Of a stretch of 12,556 bases of DNA, positions 1-7,382 are shown piece by piece (position 1 is the stretch's first letter; every line of letters begins with the position of its first letter). Location: assembly GCA_046760445.1 (NCBI GenBank), contig JBHIEE010000087.1, forward strand, positions 1 through 12,556. Reading direction: 5' to 3'. This DNA is from JBHIEE01 sp046760445. Lineage in GTDB: Bacteria; Acidobacteriota; Aminicenantia; JdFR-78. Made by a program: the position numbers and the translations under genes. The notes below the pieces were generated by a model, which worked only from the letters and a program-made list of their open reading frames with translations, was not told where the DNA came from and ran no database searches.

Positions 1-1
1 C

Positions 2-1555
2 AGACCAGGAGGATATGGGAGAAGCGACATATATTTTTCAATCTGGAATGGTTCAGAATGGGCTCCAGCTCAAAATTTAGGACCTATAGTAAACACTCAA
101 TACAATGAGTCTGAGTCTTTTCTTTCATTTGATGGTCAAAAGCTATATTTTGAATCTGACCGTCCAGGAGGTTATGGTAGCTCAGACATATGGGTAACAA
201 GCTGGAACGGATCATCTTGGGATCCTCCAATTAATCTCGGTCCACCTATAAACACCGATGGCATTGAATCTCGGCCTTCAATCACTGCTGATGGAAAAAA
301 ACTTTATTTTATGTCTTCTACAAGAGATGGATATGGTAATATGGATTTGTGGGTATCTACCTGGAATGGTTCGTCCTGGGATCCCCCAGTCAACGTAGGA
401 GCACCAATAAACACAGATCTACCAGCTTGCACTGCCTATGAAACTCCTGGTGGAGATAAATTGTACATTGGATCTGAAGTTTCAGAGGGAAGTCGAGGTG
501 ACGAGGACATCTGGGTAGCGAATTTGTCTTCTAAGAAAAGCAATCCATCTCAAACAAATCCATCTGCTCAAGATAAAAAAATATGGGAAAAAACAGGGGA
601 ATTAAAAGGAGTAATTGGTGTTCATTGTTTAATTGAGAGTTTTAATGGAGCTTTATATGCTGGAACTTATCCTTATGGTGATGTATTCAAGTCAATTGAT
701 AAAGGAAAAACATGGACTAAAACTGCTAATCTTTCTGGAGCAATGCGGGTATACTCTCTACTTCAAGCTTCAGATGGAACTATTTATGCAGGCACTTATC
801 CTTATGGTGATGTTTTTAAAACAAATGATGGAGGAAGAACATGGAAAAATACGGCTGACCTTCCAGGAGCAACTGCAGTGAGAGCACTAATTCAAACAAT
901 GGATGGCACTATTTATGCAGGTGTTTCTCCTAATTTTGGACTTTTTGGTCGGGTTTTTAAGACAAATAATGGTGGCATATCTTGGCAACGTGCAGGTAAC
1001 ATTATGGGAATAACTGGTGGAATTTTTTGCTTTCTTCAAGCTAATGATGGCTCTCTTTATGCAGGTGGATGGTCAGGTAGAGATAGAGTTTTTCGATCAA
1101 CTGATGGAGGAATGACCTGGATCGAAACTGGAGATCTTTTTCCGATAGGTGATCACATGAGTAGTATAAATTCACTTGTTCAAACTTCTGATGGAACGAT
1201 TTACGCCACTGGATGGATTCACGGTTATGGTGGTTATGTTTTTAAGACAGAAAACGGAGGATTAAATTGGAATATGACTGGTGAAATAAAGGCTGGTCAA
1301 GTCCATGCAGTTCGGGTATATACACTCTTAGAAGCCTCTGATGGAACACTTTACATTGGATTCCAGCCTGGTCCTGATTATATAATTTACAAATCTACTA
1401 ATAAAGGAAAAACATGGGAAAAAGCAGGCACCCTTACTGGTGCACGTGAAGTGCTATGTCTACTACAAGCCTCTGATGGATATATCTATGCTGGCACAAC
1501 TCCTACTGGTGAGATATTCAAATCCAAAATTAAAAAATCAAAAGGTAGGAGATGA
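2..1555 (+). CDS. Secreted two-propeller protein (PD40 repeats plus Asp-box repeats), 5' end missing
   Basis: The frame is open from the first bases of the window, so the start and any signal peptide lie upstream; 517 codons are visible. The first ~170 residues hold PD40/WD40-like repeats of the kind R-P-G-G-Y-G-S-S-D-I-W followed by W-N-G-S-S-W-D-P-P and N-L-G-P-P-I-N-T. The rest carries six Asp-box (BNR) motifs, S/T-x-D/N-x-G-x-x-W, ending near 715, 844, 985, 1120, 1270 and 1417, 43-50 residues apart, each preceded by D-G-x-I/L-Y-A-G. Asp boxes mark sialidase- or Vps10-type beta-propellers, but no sialidase catalytic set (Arg triad, Tyr/Glu) is evident, so binding is more likely than catalysis. 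The protein ends in K-K-S-K-G-R-R, the basic tail shared by all neighbours. An internal ATG at 311 is not the real start, because the repeats continue upstream of it. Confidence 0.85.
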   Translation, partial: RPGGYGRSDIYFSIWNGSEWAPAQNLGPIVNTQYNESESFLSFDGQKLYFESDRPGGYGSSDIWVTSWNGSSWDPPINLGPPINTDGIESRPSITADGKKLYFMSSTRDGYGNMDLWVSTWNGSSWDPPVNVGAPINTDLPACTAYETPGGDKLYIGSEVSEGSRGDEDIWVANLSSKKSNPSQTNPSAQDKKIWEKTGELKGVIGVHCLIESFNGALYAGTYPYGDVFKSIDKGKTWTKTANLSGAMRVYSLLQASDGTIYAGTYPYGDVFKTNDGGRTWKNTADLPGATAVRALIQTMDGTIYAGVSPNFGLFGRVFKTNNGGISWQRAGNIMGITGGIFCFLQANDGSLYAGGWSGRDRVFRSTDGGMTWIETGDLFPIGDHMSSINSLVQTSDGTIYATGWIHGYGGYVFKTENGGLNWNMTGEIKAGQVHAVRVYTLLEASDGTLYIGFQPGPDYIIYKSTNKGKTWEKAGTLTGAREVLCLLQASDGYIYAGTTPTGEIFKSKIKKSKGRR

Positions 1556-1588
1556 TTATTTATAAACTCTACGATTTTTATAAATAAT
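1555..1588. repeat. A/T-only inverted repeat just after a stop codon
   Basis: Two perfect 12-base arms, ATTATTTATAAA (1555-1566) and TTTATAAATAAT (1577-1588), flank a 10-base loop. They begin at the last base of the preceding stop codon. The arms contain no G-C pair and no T-run follows, so it is a poor intrinsic terminator. A weak -10-like TATAAT lies just downstream at 1591-1596 without a convincing -35 box. It could be a weak 3'-end hairpin or a protein-binding palindrome. The rest of the 98-base gap up to 1653 holds only an AAAAGGA ribosome-binding site at 1641-1647. Confidence 0.45.
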
Positions 1589-1653
1589 TGTATAATGCAG
1601 TAATATTAGACTCGAATGTAACAGTAAAAGGAAAGTAAATAAAAGGACAAAAG

Positions 1654-1941
1654 ATGGCTTTCAAAAGTATGTTGACAGTAATTCTATTAGTTTTAGTTTA
1701 CCTGGTTAGTATGGCTGAGGAACAATCCTCAACCCAAGAAGATCAATTTTTCCCGATGGAGGAAATTGTCGTCACTGCGAGCCGGGAGATGACTAATCTC
1801 TATTATTCACCAGCAAGTATCACTGTGATCTCCTGGTCAGAAATCGAGGCAAGAAATGTGTAATTCCCTGCCCAAATGCTCTTCATTGCTCCCAGCATCA
1901 GTTTAGAAGGAACCAAAGCAATCATCATAAAGAGGAAATAG
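1654..1941 (+). pseudogene. TonB-dependent receptor N-terminal stub, interrupted by a stop and ending in a basic tail
   Basis: The 69-codon open part starts with a signal peptide (hydrophobic residues ~6-20, then S-M-A-E-E). A TonB-box-like segment, E-E-I-V-V-T-A-S-R-E, follows, then the start of a plug domain: P-A-S-I-T-V-I-S-W-S-E-I-E-A-R-N-V. A TAA at 1861-1863 stops it. The same frame then continues for 25 more codons with plug-like residues (M-L-F-I-A-P-S-I-S-L) and ends at a TAG (1939-1941) in E-G-T-K-A-I-I-I-K-R-K. That end matches the basic tails of the neighbouring genes, especially E-G-T-K-G-I-R-R-R-R at 10399-10425. Intact receptors have 600-1000 residues including a 22-strand barrel, all absent here. 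The best reading is a deletion remnant in which a receptor 5' end was joined to another gene's 3' end. A good AAAAGGA site lies 6 bases upstream of the ATG, so a short secreted peptide may still be made. Confidence 0.7.
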
Positions 1942-1972
1942 AAAGAGATTCGCTCCAGTAGGAGCAATACAG

Positions 1973-2221
1973 ATGAAGTTAAAATTGTTAACAATTTTAA
2001 TTATAGGCCTTTCTTTTCCTATTTTAGCTGAGAATGGTAGTAAAATGATTGATTTAAATGTAAATTCCCGTTATGCATTAATCACTCATATTACTACAGA
2101 ACAAGGACAAACTGAACCAGAGACAGAGATTCGAGCTACAACTGGAGGTGTACTTAATTTAAATTTAACTGAAACACCAATATTTGCTGAAATATCTAAA
2201 GCTATTAAAAGGAGAAGATAA
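1973..2221 (+). CDS. 82-residue secreted mini-protein: signal peptide joined to the C-terminus of a GH-A glycosidase
   Basis: It starts with a clear signal peptide (basic M-K-L-K, hydrophobic core to ~residue 18, probable cleavage after I-L-A). A TAGGAG site lies 8 bases upstream of the ATG. The remaining ~60 residues line up with the extreme C-terminus of the two glycosidases further down: Y-A-L-I-T-H here versus Y-A-L-I-T-N, and E-T-E-I-R...G-G-V-L-N-L-N-L-T-E-T-P-I-F versus E-T-E-I-K...N-G-K-L-S-I-T-L-G-K-K-P-V-L. It ends in S-K-A-I-K-R-R-R. No catalytic residues remain. It is most simply an internal-deletion derivative that kept the export signal and the tail. Its stop lies only 3 bases before the next ATG, and its final codons supply the ribosome-binding site of that gene, so the two are probably co-translated. 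It may be a functional small protein or a relic; the frame and signals are intact. Confidence 0.6.
   Translation: MKLKLLTILIIGLSFPILAENGSKMIDLNVNSRYALITHITTEQGQTEPETEIRATTGGVLNLNLTETPIFAEISKAIKRRR
2209..2214 (+). promoter_or_regulatory. Ribosome-binding site embedded in the tail codons of the upstream gene
   Basis: AAGGAG lies within the final Lys-Arg-Arg-Arg codons of the 82-residue gene, 10 bases before the ATG at 2225. It supports that start and suggests translational coupling. This is the only junction in the window where the purine-rich tail codons are close enough to a downstream start to act this way. Confidence 0.6.
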
Positions 2222-2224
2222 GAG

Positions 2225-4483
2225 ATGAGAAAATTTTTAAAATGGAGAGTATTATTATTTTTTATGATTTCTTTATCACTCTGGGCAGAAATCATTTTAG
2301 ATAATAATTCTGTAAAACTTATCTTTGAGGAGAATAACTATGCATTAGTGAGAGTTGAGACAGATGAGGCAATCTATTATTTTAATCCTCAAGAGAGTCC
2401 TCTGTGGGCTATTACTATCTTTGATTCTACTGCTAATCCTGTTAAATTAAGCAACCTCAGCCGCTATAATTCAACCCAAATTAATGCTAATAAGTCTTTT
2501 GAAATTATTCATTCTTCAAATGAAAAGATTCTACGGTTAAAATGGGAAAACATAGATATTTTGGGAACAGGCAAGGTTTCTGTCATAGTTACTATAAAGC
2601 TTAAAGAAAATACTTCTGAATCTTATTGGAAAATAAAAGTTAAAAATAACTCCTCTCGATACAGTGTATTCCACATTGATTTTCCCTATATATCCTTTGC
2701 CACTCTTTACTCAGGAGGAAAGCTTAATACACTTGCTTTTCCTTCATATGCTGGCTGTATATTTTACAATCCGGAAAAGTCAGCTAAAATTTCAGCTAAT
2801 CTCAATAATGATCTTAATCCTGAAGCAAGTAACTTTAAAGTAACCTATCCTGGAAATGTTTCTATGCAATTCAGCTATCTTTATGACAGAGGAGCTAAAA
2901 AAGGGCTTTATCTTTCTCCTCTTGATAAAAAAGGATTTATTAAAAGATACCACATAGTAGGCAAAGGTAGCTATATTGAGTATTTTATTCGTCAATACCC
3001 AGAAAATAATCACCTTCCAAATCAAGACTATACTCAACCTTATGATTTTATCCTTTTACCTCTATCTGGAGATTGGATAGATGCATGTAAATTTTACCGT
3101 GATAGTTTCACTAAAAATACACCCTGGACCTCTCAGGGCAAAATTTATGAAAGAGAAGACGAAAGAAAATATGGCCCAGAAAGTCCTCTTATCCTATGGT
3201 GGGAAATATCCTCTTCTCTTGATGAAATGATAAACATAGTACTGAACAACAAAGACTTTTTTAGCGTTGATCTTGGAGTCCACATAAGGAATAGTGGATG
3301 GGCTAAATTTCTCTCAGAAGATTACCTTTCCTCACTGTTTATCGAGTTCTGTCAATCCTTAGCCAATTATGGAGTGAGAACCGCTCCCTATACTTCTACC
3401 CGTGCTTGGCAAAGTGAATTCTGGCCAGACCCAAGAGCAGAATCTGCTGTGGCACGCACTATAAATAATGAACCCTATTACAGCCCAAAATGGGACCATT
3501 ATGTTATGTGTCCTTTTTCTCATATTTGGAAGACTCTCTACCCTGAAAAAGTTAATTACCTTCTCCAGCATGCCGGAGCAACTGATGTATATATGGACAA
3601 CTATCCTCTGCCCAAGCTATGTTACCAAAAAAGCCATAATCATTCTCTTGGTGGAGGAACTTACTGGCTTGATGGCTATAAAGCTATGTCTGATCGGATA
3701 AGAAAATCAAATCCTCAAGCTGCTATGGCAAATGAAAGTCGAGCTGAGATGCTCATCCCCTGGCTGGATATCTTTCCTGCTGGATACTGGCAAAATCCTG
3801 AGGGGGTGAAACCATTTGTGGAAATAGGTTCTTATCCCATCCCTATGGTTGCTTGCGTTTATCATGACTATGTAGGTTTTCTCGGAAGCGCTTCTAAGGA
3901 TTGGGAAGAATATAATACATACCAATTTGCTTTTCAGCAAGGATATGCTTTTGTAAACGGCAATAAACTTAATTTAAGGGCTTGCGAAGATAAAATTGAA
4001 AACTTTCCGAGTAAGAAACTAAGAGACTGGAATTATGTAAAGACATTAACTGAATATATTATTGCCGCAGCAGATTATCTTTACTATGGCAGATGGGAAC
4101 GCCCTCCACAACTTAAAAATTTTCCTAATGTGACTGTTCGCTTTCCTGACTCTTATCCAGAAATGTATCAAACTCTAAATACTTCGTCTGTTTTAGCTGG
4201 AGTCTTCAAGTCTCCAGAAGGAAGACTTGGTTTAGTTTTTACTAATTTTACTGACCTGCCAGCTTCTGGATCTTTTTCAGTTAACCTTGATTACTATAAT
4301 ATGCCTTCAGAATTTTACCGAGTGTACGAACTTTCAAGTTCTGGAACAGTCAGCCAGACAGACAATTTCACTGGCAGCTATTATGAAAAAGATTTGTCCC
4401 TTCCCGAAAAAAGTGTAAAATTCCTAATAATAACCGATCAACTTATTGATTCAGAAAGTAAAAAAAGTAAAAAAAGGAGATAA
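2225..4483 (+). CDS. Secreted DUF6259-like putative glycoside hydrolase, 752 residues
   Basis: A signal peptide (hydrophobic core ~residues 9-20, ending L-W-A-E) precedes an N-terminal beta-sandwich-like region to ~residue 300. A probable (beta/alpha)8 barrel follows at ~315-620, then a C-terminal beta region. Family-like signatures are D-V-Y-M-D-N-Y (Asp458), the H-N-H-S-L-G-G-G motif at His471-Gly478, and N-E-S-R-A-E (Glu504, Glu508). From memory these resemble uncharacterised DUF6259 proteins, which are thought to be carbohydrate-active and related to retaining alpha-glycosidase barrels. Asp458 as nucleophile and Glu504 or Glu508 as second acid are inferences. The protein ends in S-K-K-S-K-K-R-R after the last beta-strand. 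The start is fixed by the AAGGAG at 2209-2214. Substrate is unknown; the GH-A gene directly downstream suggests joint polysaccharide breakdown outside the cytoplasm. Confidence 0.7.
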   Translation: MRKFLKWRVLLFFMISLSLWAEIILDNNSVKLIFEENNYALVRVETDEAIYYFNPQESPLWAITIFDSTANPVKLSNLSRYNSTQINANKSFEIIHSSNEKILRLKWENIDILGTGKVSVIVTIKLKENTSESYWKIKVKNNSSRYSVFHIDFPYISFATLYSGGKLNTLAFPSYAGCIFYNPEKSAKISANLNNDLNPEASNFKVTYPGNVSMQFSYLYDRGAKKGLYLSPLDKKGFIKRYHIVGKGSYIEYFIRQYPENNHLPNQDYTQPYDFILLPLSGDWIDACKFYRDSFTKNTPWTSQGKIYEREDERKYGPESPLILWWEISSSLDEMINIVLNNKDFFSVDLGVHIRNSGWAKFLSEDYLSSLFIEFCQSLANYGVRTAPYTSTRAWQSEFWPDPRAESAVARTINNEPYYSPKWDHYVMCPFSHIWKTLYPEKVNYLLQHAGATDVYMDNYPLPKLCYQKSHNHSLGGGTYWLDGYKAMSDRIRKSNPQAAMANESRAEMLIPWLDIFPAGYWQNPEGVKPFVEIGSYPIPMVACVYHDYVGFLGSASKDWEEYNTYQFAFQQGYAFVNGNKLNLRACEDKIENFPSKKLRDWNYVKTLTEYIIAAADYLYYGRWERPPQLKNFPNVTVRFPDSYPEMYQTLNTSSVLAGVFKSPEGRLGLVFTNFTDLPASGSFSVNLDYYNMPSEFYRVYELSSSGTVSQTDNFTGSYYEKDLSLPEKSVKFLIITDQLIDSESKKSKKRR

Positions 4484-4514
4484 ACCTTATAAAATTTAAA
4501 ATGCAAAAAATAAA
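4484..4514. repeat. Short copy (copy A) of the intergenic spacer repeat
   Basis: This is the first 31 bases of the same AT-rich spacer that follows the genes ending at 7382 and 8759 (ACCTTATAAAATTTAAAATG, then an A-rich run). The remaining ~130 bases present in the longer copies are missing and the next gene starts at once. It contains a five-codon mini-ORF, ATGCAAAAAATAAAATGA (4501-4518), whose stop overlaps the next start codon. Confidence 0.75.
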
Positions 4515-6011
4515 ATGAATCAGAAAACAGTTTTATTAATCGGGTTAACTTTGTTCATCGGGTTAATTATATTCAGTCTAACGCCAGGAAAAATAGCTTC
4601 AAACACTATCAAGACCACGGAACAAGGATCATCAGCCTATTATGAGAATTCTTCTTTTGGATTCCACACCTCTTTAATAAAAGATGAATTCCCTCCATAT
4701 AAAAGTGCCCAAGATTTAGGAATAAAATGGGAGAGACCTGGACTTTATGCTTTCTGGTTCCTGGTTCAACCAACTCAAGCTGATATTGATTATGGCATCT
4801 ATTATTGGGAAAAACTTGATGAACAATATAAAAGAATTCCCGATGGTTTGAATATCTTAGGAAATATTGCCATAGAACCTCATAAAGAAGAATCAAATAT
4901 TCACTCCTTTCCCCAATCATTTCTCCCTCGAGGTGAACAAAAATATAGAAAATTTGTAAAAAAGTTAATCGATAGATACGATGGTGATGGTAAAAATGAT
5001 ATGCCCGATCTTTCAAATCCAATAAAATATTGGCAAGTAGATAATGAACCGCCAGCTGGAAAAAGAGACTATGCCCAGTTTCTAAAAATAACTTACCAAG
5101 CAATAAAAGAGCAAAACCCTCAGATAAAAGTTCTCATTGGCGGAGTTCCAGGATTTCCAGAAACTTATCTTCTAAATTTTGAATTAAATTATAAGCCAAT
5201 TCTTAAAGAACTTAATGGCTATGGATTTGATATTTTTGATTTCCATTGGTATGGAAATGCAACTGGTGATTATAAAAAGATGGAAGAAGTTTATCATATT
5301 ATTAGACAAGAACTAATTAATAATAAATTCTCAAATCCTGAAATTTGGATCACGGAAATGGGTTCATATAGTGGAAAACCGAAATATCTCCCATTTCAAA
5401 ACGAACAACAACAAGCGTTGGATTTAATCAAGCGGTATATCTTTTCAGTTGCTATAGGAATAAAAAAGATTTTCTGGGCTTGGGGACTAAGGGAAGGATT
5501 TAAGTATAATAATGGCTATTTCGACCATACAGGACTTATTTACGATGGTAAGTTTGAAGATGATATGGGTAGAAATGTGAAGAAACTTGCTTATTACACC
5601 TACAAATTAATGGTTGAGAAACTTGAAGGCTCTGATTGGGATAATATAGAAACAATAATTGATGGAATAGATAATGTATATGCTTATAAATTCACCCGGT
5701 TAGATAGTCCAGAACATCTAACGGGGGTCACCAAAAAAGACACCGGCAAGCCGGTCTATGTTGCCTGGTGGGATTATTTTGATGATATTGGGAGTAATAA
5801 AACCATTACTTTTGATGTTGACTTTGGTGGATATGCTTTAATTACCAATGCTGTTCCTTATGCGGAATCCGGAGCTTTCTTATACGAGAACGACTATCCA
5901 AATTTCTTTGAAACAGAAATCAAACCAGTAATTAATGGCAAGCTGAGCATCACATTAGGTAAAAAGCCTGTTCTTATAGAAAGAGCTAAAAAAGGCAATA
6001 AAAGGAGATGA
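4515..6011 (+). CDS. Secreted GH-A clan glycoside hydrolase (GH39/GH5-like), 498 residues
   Basis: An N-terminal hydrophobic stretch (~residues 6-22, then P-G-K-I-A-S) is a signal peptide or a single membrane anchor. The barrel runs from ~47 to ~350. The proposed acid/base is Glu178 in W-Q-V-D-N-E-P-P, and the proposed nucleophile is Glu281 in I-W-I-T-E-M-G; this N-E-P plus T-E-M pair is the usual signature of clan GH-A retaining enzymes. A D-rich loop, R-Y-D-G-D-G-K-N-D-M-P (154-164), may bind calcium. Other barrel residues include F-H-W-Y (243-246). A beta-sandwich closes the protein, and it ends in A-K-K-G-N-K-R-R. It is a paralog of the gene at 8920: both ends are very similar and the middle is divergent. 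No Shine-Dalgarno lies at normal distance; the start is chosen because M-N-Q-K-T-V matches the paralog's start exactly. Subfamily and substrate cannot be told. Confidence 0.85.
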   Translation: MNQKTVLLIGLTLFIGLIIFSLTPGKIASNTIKTTEQGSSAYYENSSFGFHTSLIKDEFPPYKSAQDLGIKWERPGLYAFWFLVQPTQADIDYGIYYWEKLDEQYKRIPDGLNILGNIAIEPHKEESNIHSFPQSFLPRGEQKYRKFVKKLIDRYDGDGKNDMPDLSNPIKYWQVDNEPPAGKRDYAQFLKITYQAIKEQNPQIKVLIGGVPGFPETYLLNFELNYKPILKELNGYGFDIFDFHWYGNATGDYKKMEEVYHIIRQELINNKFSNPEIWITEMGSYSGKPKYLPFQNEQQQALDLIKRYIFSVAIGIKKIFWAWGLREGFKYNNGYFDHTGLIYDGKFEDDMGRNVKKLAYYTYKLMVEKLEGSDWDNIETIIDGIDNVYAYKFTRLDSPEHLTGVTKKDTGKPVYVAWWDYFDDIGSNKTITFDVDFGGYALITNAVPYAESGAFLYENDYPNFFETEIKPVINGKLSITLGKKPVLIERAKKGNKRR

Positions 6012-6065
6012 ATCTTTACTGAAAAAAAATCAGCGGTTAAATCCATTACTTCAGAAAAATAATTT

Positions 6066-6095
6066 CTTTAGGGGAATTTAAATTCCCTGCTAAAG
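6066..6095. repeat. Long palindrome in the 6012-6182 intergenic region
   Basis: A perfect 16-base palindrome, GGGAATTTAAATTCCC (6072-6087), is extended by outer arms CTTTAG (6066-6071) and CTAAAG (6090-6095), with a two-base bulge (TG) on the right. No T-run follows, so it is not a typical terminator. It may be an operator for a dimeric regulator or an RNA hairpin separating the GH gene from the unknown-family gene pair. Nothing else of note lies in 6012-6130. Confidence 0.5.
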
Positions 6096-6130
6096 TCACA
6101 CAACACAAAGAAATGACTACAGTAGAATCA

Positions 6131-6179
6131 AAGGATTTCTCTAAGAGATTGTCTAATTAACTATAGAAGAGAAACAATT
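6131..6179 (+). repeat. Degenerate relic of the spacer's tail-like segment
   Basis: AAGGATTT, an unrelated stretch, then CTATAGAAGAGAAACAATT resembles the longer copies at 8835-8873 (AAGGATTT...CTATAGAAGGGACTAAAGCAATT). The reading frame is lost. Its GAAGAG (6166-6171) is the only, weak, ribosome-binding candidate for the gene at 6183, 11 bases upstream of the ATG. The homology is short and could be chance. Confidence 0.3.
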
Positions 6180-6182
6180 CAA

Positions 6183-7382
6183 ATGAAAAGAAAAATAAGA
6201 ACCTGTATTTTAGTAATAATTTTAATCGGAGGATATTTAATTCAAAAAGAAAATTTAAAATCAGAAGTATTATCAGATTCTTTTAATCTACAGCACATTA
6301 GAACAATAAAATTAACAGATAAGGCAGAAGGTGGAGGAGCAAGGCCAGAAATCGTTTTTGCTAATGGTCGGTTCTATATAATATTCTTAGGCGGTATAAT
6401 TCATGGCTTTGAACGCAGTTTTAAAGTAAAAATATGTGATTTGTATTTTAATGAATTAGCCACTAAGATCTTAGTCACTTCCTCCCCTATCTACGGAGGT
6501 CCAACTGATATTCGGATAAGTAAAGATGAGGATAATCTTTATGTTTTCTATGAGATGGCCAGTAAAGAAAAAGGAGCTCATCTTTTTGGAGCCAAATACA
6601 AATTGGATAGAGAATTTACTAAACTGGCTGCTGCTGAGTATCCAATTGCTGAAGGTCCTTACTGGTTTGACACCAAAATAGGAGACGAAACTTTGGATGA
6701 TCCTACTTCAATAGTTATTGATGGTCAAGTCTATGTTATGACAAAGCTAAGAACTGGGATAATACCTCAATCTGATACTTACTATCGTTTGCGTGAAATT
6801 TCTCCTGATTTATCTCAAGTGTTGTCCACAAGAGATTTAGATCTGAGTAATGCAATAAATGGTGGTGCCTCAGTAAACAGTCTTTTCTACGATCAGAATT
6901 TCATCTATTCTGTTTTACCTACTGTTATAAGACCTTTCTGCGGTCCTGGTGGTGGACCAGAGGTAGCTGATCTTAACTTGGCTCTTATAAGATTTGATAA
7001 GAATTGGAATTTCAATGCATATTATGATGTTCTCACTCTCACCAGTAATTCAGAAGTTGAGCATATGCCAACAGGAGTGAGATTAGTTAACGATTATTTG
7101 TATGTAGTTCATCATGAGACTCCTCGAGAATGGGATTGTACAGGATTAGAAGAAGGTCCAGGTAAGGGAAATATTATAAAACTTAAGGTTTATGACAATA
7201 ATTACAATTTGGTAGAAGACATTCAAGTTACTGACGAAGGTTATCGAGGTAAACATCCAACTATAGAAATAATTGGTCATAGGGTCTATGTTGCCTATGG
7301 AAGTAATGAGTTAGGAGGAGACAGAGGAAATGTTGTGGTTAAGGTATATGAAAGGATTAAAAAAACCAGAAGAAAGAGATAA
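6183..7382 (+). CDS. Secreted protein of unknown family, probable beta-propeller (paralog 1), 399 residues
   Basis: An N-terminal basic stretch and hydrophobic core (~residues 8-20) indicate export. The mature part is built of regular short beta-strand blocks of the kind G-x-x-Y-V-x-Y, typical of a propeller. Landmarks shared with the next gene are G-A-R-P-E, G-x-P-T-D-I-R, L-Y-x-F-Y-E, G-A-K-Y-K-L-D, G-D-E-x-x-D-D-P and F-D/L-D-K-N-W, spread over the whole length, so the two genes are full-length paralogs at roughly 35-40% identity by eye. I recognise no named family. The regular blocks and conserved D-D-P acids would fit a glycan-binding or GH43/GH32-like fold, but no catalytic set can be assigned. 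It ends in K-K-T-R-R-K-R, directly followed by spacer repeat copy B. The start is supported only by a weak GAAGAG and by the signal peptide. Confidence 0.75.
   Translation: MKRKIRTCILVIILIGGYLIQKENLKSEVLSDSFNLQHIRTIKLTDKAEGGGARPEIVFANGRFYIIFLGGIIHGFERSFKVKICDLYFNELATKILVTSSPIYGGPTDIRISKDEDNLYVFYEMASKEKGAHLFGAKYKLDREFTKLAAAEYPIAEGPYWFDTKIGDETLDDPTSIVIDGQVYVMTKLRTGIIPQSDTYYRLREISPDLSQVLSTRDLDLSNAINGGASVNSLFYDQNFIYSVLPTVIRPFCGPGGGPEVADLNLALIRFDKNWNFNAYYDVLTLTSNSEVEHMPTGVRLVNDYLYVVHHETPREWDCTGLEEGPGKGNIIKLKVYDNNYNLVEDIQVTDEGYRGKHPTIEIIGHRVYVAYGSNELGGDRGNVVVKVYERIKKTRRKR

Noticed and set aside
311..1555. ATG at 311 as the true start of the first gene
   Set aside because: The same frame is open to the window edge and encodes earlier PD40 repeats in register; there is no signal peptide or ribosome-binding site at 311.
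1861..1863. Possible stop-codon recoding in the TonB fragment
   Set aside because: There is no sign of selenocysteine or readthrough structure, and the reading frame after the stop soon ends without a barrel, so a pseudogene is simpler.
4450..4483. C-terminal tails as PEP-CTERM, LPXTG or type IX secretion signals
   Set aside because: There is no PEP or LPXTG motif, no hydrophobic helix before the basic residues, and no C-terminal beta-domain common to all the proteins.
4609..5103. 164-codon open frame on the minus strand
   Set aside because: It lies wholly inside the GH-A gene opposite its conserved catalytic region, has no ribosome-binding site or recognisable domain, and looks like a codon-bias shadow.
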